This document shows, piece by piece, positions 15,934 to 17,757 of a stretch of 17,757 nt of DNA. This stretch comes from an uncultured Lachnospiraceae bacterium (lineage in GTDB: Bacteria > Bacillota_A > Clostridia > Lachnospirales > Lachnospiraceae). The stretch is taken from assembly GCA_902795985.1 (NCBI GenBank), contig CADBNG010000424.1, positions 1 to 17,757 of the forward strand, written 5' to 3'. A program made the translations under genes and the position numbers. Position 1 is the first letter of the stretch; every line of letters begins with the position of its first letter. The notes beneath the pieces were generated by a model. The model had not been told where the DNA came from. It ran no database searches and saw nothing but the letters and a program-made list of their open reading frames with translations.

Positions 15934-15960
15934 ATCCCGGGAGGCTATGCCTCCCGGGAT
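15934..15960. repeat. Perfect GC-rich palindrome upstream of the reductase promoter
   Basis: ATCCCGGGAGGC (15934-15945) and GCCTCCCGGGAT (15949-15960) form a perfect 12-bp inverted repeat around TAT. Neither strand has a U-run after it, so it is a poor intrinsic terminator. It ends 15 bp upstream of the -35 box. A smaller inverted repeat, GGGTT-TGAC-AACCC, adjoins it at 15962-15975. It could be a protein-binding site or a dispersed repeat; its role is unknown. Confidence 0.6.
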
Positions 15961-15978
15961 CGGGTTTGACAACCCTGT

Positions 15979-16039
15979 AAAACAATAAAAGGAAAGGCCT
16001 GCTCGTGTAAACACGGCAGGCCTTTCCTTTTATTGTTTT
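15979..16039 (-). terminator. Strong bidirectional terminator after the transporter gene
   Basis: A perfect 24-bp stem pairs 15979-16002 with 16016-16039. The interior can extend it by CGTG/CACG around a TAAA loop with a bulged T. The outer stem is A-rich on one arm and T-rich on the other, so it should work on both strands, while the inner GC-rich part gives stability. It starts 11 nt after the transporter stop codon. It isolates the transporter transcript from the reductase operon. Confidence 0.9.
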
Positions 16040-16050
16040 GCAGTTGTTGT

Positions 16051-17544
16051 TTAGGATACGATGTTTGCGATCGGGTAGATCAGGACCGCGCAGACTACCA
16101 TACTGGCGATGGCCATGAAGAGGCCGTTTTTAAATACGGTTTTTCCTTCACACCATGGATCGGCATAACAGGTGCCGACCGGAACGTATGCAGGCGGAAT
16201 TGTGTAGGCAAGGTTTGCGCCTACGCAGACGCCAAGCGCGAGCGGGAACGGGTTGATGCCCAGCTCCAGGCACATCGGAACGCCGGCGCTGACGAAGATA
16301 ATTCCGACCGGAACGTTGTTTGCAATATTGGTAAGCAATACGGAAAGGGCACTTACCAGAGCAACCATTGCATACGGGCTCATTCCCTTGGCAAGCGGTA
16401 CAATGTACATGGAGATCGCTGCCGGGATACCGGTGGGCTCTTCACCCATGGCGGTGGCAACCATCATGATACCTGCAAGCAGAACAACCGGGATCCAGTT
16501 CATCTCACGGAAAGCATCCATCAGGTTCAGAACCGGTTTGCCATCGATCTTGACGACTGCAAGAAGAACGACCGCGATGAACAGGAACGAAGAATCGGAA
16601 AGTCTTGCGCAGAACAGGTAGATCGGGTTGGTCGGATCAAACAGAGAAATGACGCTCGGCAGAATCCAGGAAATCAGCAGGAGAATGCAGATTACGATAA
16701 CATATTTTTCTCTCGCTTCAATCTTTCCGGGTTTCATCTTTTCGATTTCGGCCCAGTCGATATTATCAAGCTGCGGAACATCCTTGTGAACCTTGATGAC
16801 TTTATTCATCCAGATCATCATGATGATCCAGATTACCAGGCCGACCGGAATACCGGCTGCGCAGTAAGATGCGATCGAAGCGGGCGTGCCGACGATCGCG
16901 GAATAAATGCTCATCCACAGGATCGGCAGGGTGTGGCAGATCGGCGTCATGCAGAAACCGATAACGGCGCTGAATGTGATCATGATCATGACATATTTCG
17001 GCCATCTGTCGCCTTTTTTGAAGCCGAGGATCTTGAACATTTCATGAGCGATACCGAACATGAAGAGCTGTGCTACTGTTACATCCAGGAACAGCGCGAT
17101 AAAAAGTCCCGCGAGGATCAGCATGAAAGTAAACTGCCAGGAGCCTTTACGGGCAATTTTACTGGTAATAAACTTCATACAGATACGGCGAAGGGTACCG
17201 ACCTCTTCCAGACAGTAACAGAGAATAATCGTTGCAAGAACGAATACGGTAATCCAGTTACCGAAGGACTGCTGACCGGCTTCGTAAACACCGGACAGCT
17301 GCCAGGAATTCGGATAAATGACAAGTGCATCCAGTCCGAACATGACCATTCCGAGGAATGTCGGCCACATCATATCGACGAAGACCCATAAGAAGATCAT
17401 GCCGATAAACTGACCGATAATCGACATACCGGCCGGGGTTATGGGTTCAATAGGCGGTATGAAGCGGAATACGATCATAATAAGGACACCGATCGCTGAT
17501 TTGATCAGATAACTGGTGTCCACGCCTTTTTTTGCTTGAGTCAT
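16051..17544 (-). CDS. SLC13/DASS-like anion transporter (ion transporter superfamily)
   Basis: A 497-residue integral membrane protein with about 11-12 hydrophobic helices in two halves, split by a charged cytoplasmic loop (about 246-280). It resembles the divalent anion:Na+ symporter (SLC13/DASS) group, which imports di- and tricarboxylates, sulfate and related anions. The second-half motif region LLTNIANNVPVG (403-414) and TIPPAYVPVG (448-457) fit the paired substrate/Na+ loops. In the first half the equivalent place reads FLDVTVAQL (152-160), where family members usually have an SNT-type motif. The ATG at 17544 has GAGGG about 8 nt upstream. It has its own 19-bp-spacer promoter and a strong terminator. 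Position beside two enoate-reductase-type enzymes suggests it imports their substrate, or exchanges it for the product. Family placement is fairly secure; the substrate is unknown. Confidence 0.75.
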   Translation of the reverse strand: MTQAKKGVDTSYLIKSAIGVLIMIVFRFIPPIEPITPAGMSIIGQFIGMIFLWVFVDMMWPTFLGMVMFGLDALVIYPNSWQLSGVYEAGQQSFGNWITVFVLATIILCYCLEEVGTLRRICMKFITSKIARKGSWQFTFMLILAGLFIALFLDVTVAQLFMFGIAHEMFKILGFKKGDRWPKYVMIMITFSAVIGFCMTPICHTLPILWMSIYSAIVGTPASIASYCAAGIPVGLVIWIIMMIWMNKVIKVHKDVPQLDNIDWAEIEKMKPGKIEAREKYVIVICILLLISWILPSVISLFDPTNPIYLFCARLSDSSFLFIAVVLLAVVKIDGKPVLNLMDAFREMNWIPVVLLAGIMMVATAMGEEPTGIPAAISMYIVPLAKGMSPYAMVALVSALSVLLTNIANNVPVGIIFVSAGVPMCLELGINPFPLALGVCVGANLAYTIPPAYVPVGTCYADPWCEGKTVFKNGLFMAIASMVVCAVLIYPIANIVS

Positions 17545-17585
17545 AGACTACTCCCTCCTAACATTGAAAATTGTAAATATTGTTG

Positions 17586-17597
17586 TGTATCGATACA
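17586..17597. promoter_or_regulatory. 12-bp palindrome in the transporter leader
   Basis: TGTATCGATACA is a perfect palindrome in the untranslated leader, about 42 bp upstream of the start codon and about 43 bp downstream of the -10 box. It could be an operator, but a 12-bp palindrome can arise by chance in AT-rich DNA. Confidence 0.3.
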
Positions 17598-17599
17598 TC

Positions 17600-17623
17600 A
17601 AAAACAGGCCTGGCGGCTGTTTT
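17600..17623 (-). terminator. Possible attenuator hairpin in the transporter leader
   Basis: On the minus strand AAAACAG and CTGTTTT form a 7-bp stem around a GC-rich 9-nt loop in which CC/GG can also pair with one bulge. Five U residues follow. It lies between the promoter and the start codon and so has the form of a weak intrinsic terminator. No clear alternative antiterminator was identified. Confidence 0.3.
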
Positions 17624-17639
17624 CAAATTTAATACGGTT

Positions 17640-17670
17640 ATATTAAAGTCTAAAGCAGCTCCAAGGTCAA
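17640..17670 (-). promoter_or_regulatory. MerR-type promoter with 19-bp spacer for the transporter
   Basis: TTGACC (17665-17670) and TAATAT (17640-17645) are separated by 19 bp. The spacer centre reads GGAGC-T-GCTTT, with a perfect AGC/GCT core and degenerate arms. Aligned with the reductase promoter over 32 bp (including the C before each -35), about 20 positions match without gaps. The predicted leader is about 90 nt. This points to the same MerR-family activator for transporter and reductases. Confidence 0.6.
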
Positions 17671-17757
17671 GCATTTATAAAAAAAATATAAACTTTTTTT
17701 CCGATTCGGGCCAAAATACGTCCATTTGTTTATACTTTTTTTATTATCTCATAAACA
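17671..17757. other. AT-rich stretch upstream of the transporter promoter
   Basis: No gene is seen. The stretch is rich in A and T runs and contains an inverted repeat, TGTTTAT (17727-17733) and ATAAACA (17751-17757), at the window edge. It could hold an UP-type element or the regulatory region of a gene beyond the window. Nothing more can be supported. Confidence 0.4.

Noticed and set aside
16033..17391. A 452-codon open frame on the plus strand opposite the transporter
   Set aside because: The translation is rich in Asp, His and Arg without any motif, as expected for the reverse of a hydrophobic membrane protein gene, and it starts inside the terminator.
1..17757. CRISPR arrays, tRNA or rRNA genes, insertion sequences and prophage genes
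   Set aside because: No regularly spaced repeats, tRNA-like cloverleaf, rRNA signature or transposase/phage reading frame was found on either strand.

Overview
The window looks like a chromosomal segment of an anaerobic Gram-positive bacterium in class Clostridia (Bacillota), most likely near Lachnospiraceae. This is inferred from the moderately GC-rich codon use, the AGGAGG-type ribosome sites, the holB-ricT-yabB gene order shared with Bacillus, and the character of the proteins. All eleven complete genes and one partial gene lie on the minus strand, so transcription runs from high to low coordinates. I see no tRNA, rRNA, CRISPR array, transposase or phage gene, and no gene-free stretch longer than about 240 bp.

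Right third (11.8-17.7 kb, accessory metabolism): a 12-helix-type SLC13/DASS-like anion transporter (16051-17544) has its own promoter and a very strong terminator. Downstream are two tandem, 88 % identical Old Yellow Enzyme/2,4-dienoyl-CoA-reductase-type flavoproteins carrying FMN, [4Fe-4S] and FAD domains (13876-15813 and 11845-13788). Both units start from promoters with an overlong 19-bp spacer and a dyad between -35 and -10, which is the architecture used by MerR-family activators. The two promoters also resemble each other in sequence. The simplest reading is one inducible module that imports an unsaturated organic anion and reduces its C=C bond. This is the most interesting part of the window.

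Middle (8.3-11.7 kb, housekeeping): a guanylate-kinase-like protein, DNA polymerase III delta' (holB), the Fe-S protein RicT/YaaT and a tRNA m6A methyltransferase (YabB/TrmN6) form one tightly spaced operon with a good sigma-A-type promoter at 11709-11737. A REP-like hairpin and a second hairpin separate it from the reductases.

Left half (1-8.3 kb): one long, closely packed gene run begins with a polyisoprenyl-phosphate sugar phosphotransferase that starts a surface glycan, an LCP ligase that attaches glycans to peptidoglycan, and a family 2 glycosyltransferase. It continues with an M16C metalloprotease, the ribosome-assembly GTPase Era (4-nt overlap) and RecO, which is cut by the window edge. 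Surface-glycan genes therefore appear to share a transcript with ribosome-assembly and DNA-repair genes. No flippase, polymerase or further sugar genes for the glycan are present here.
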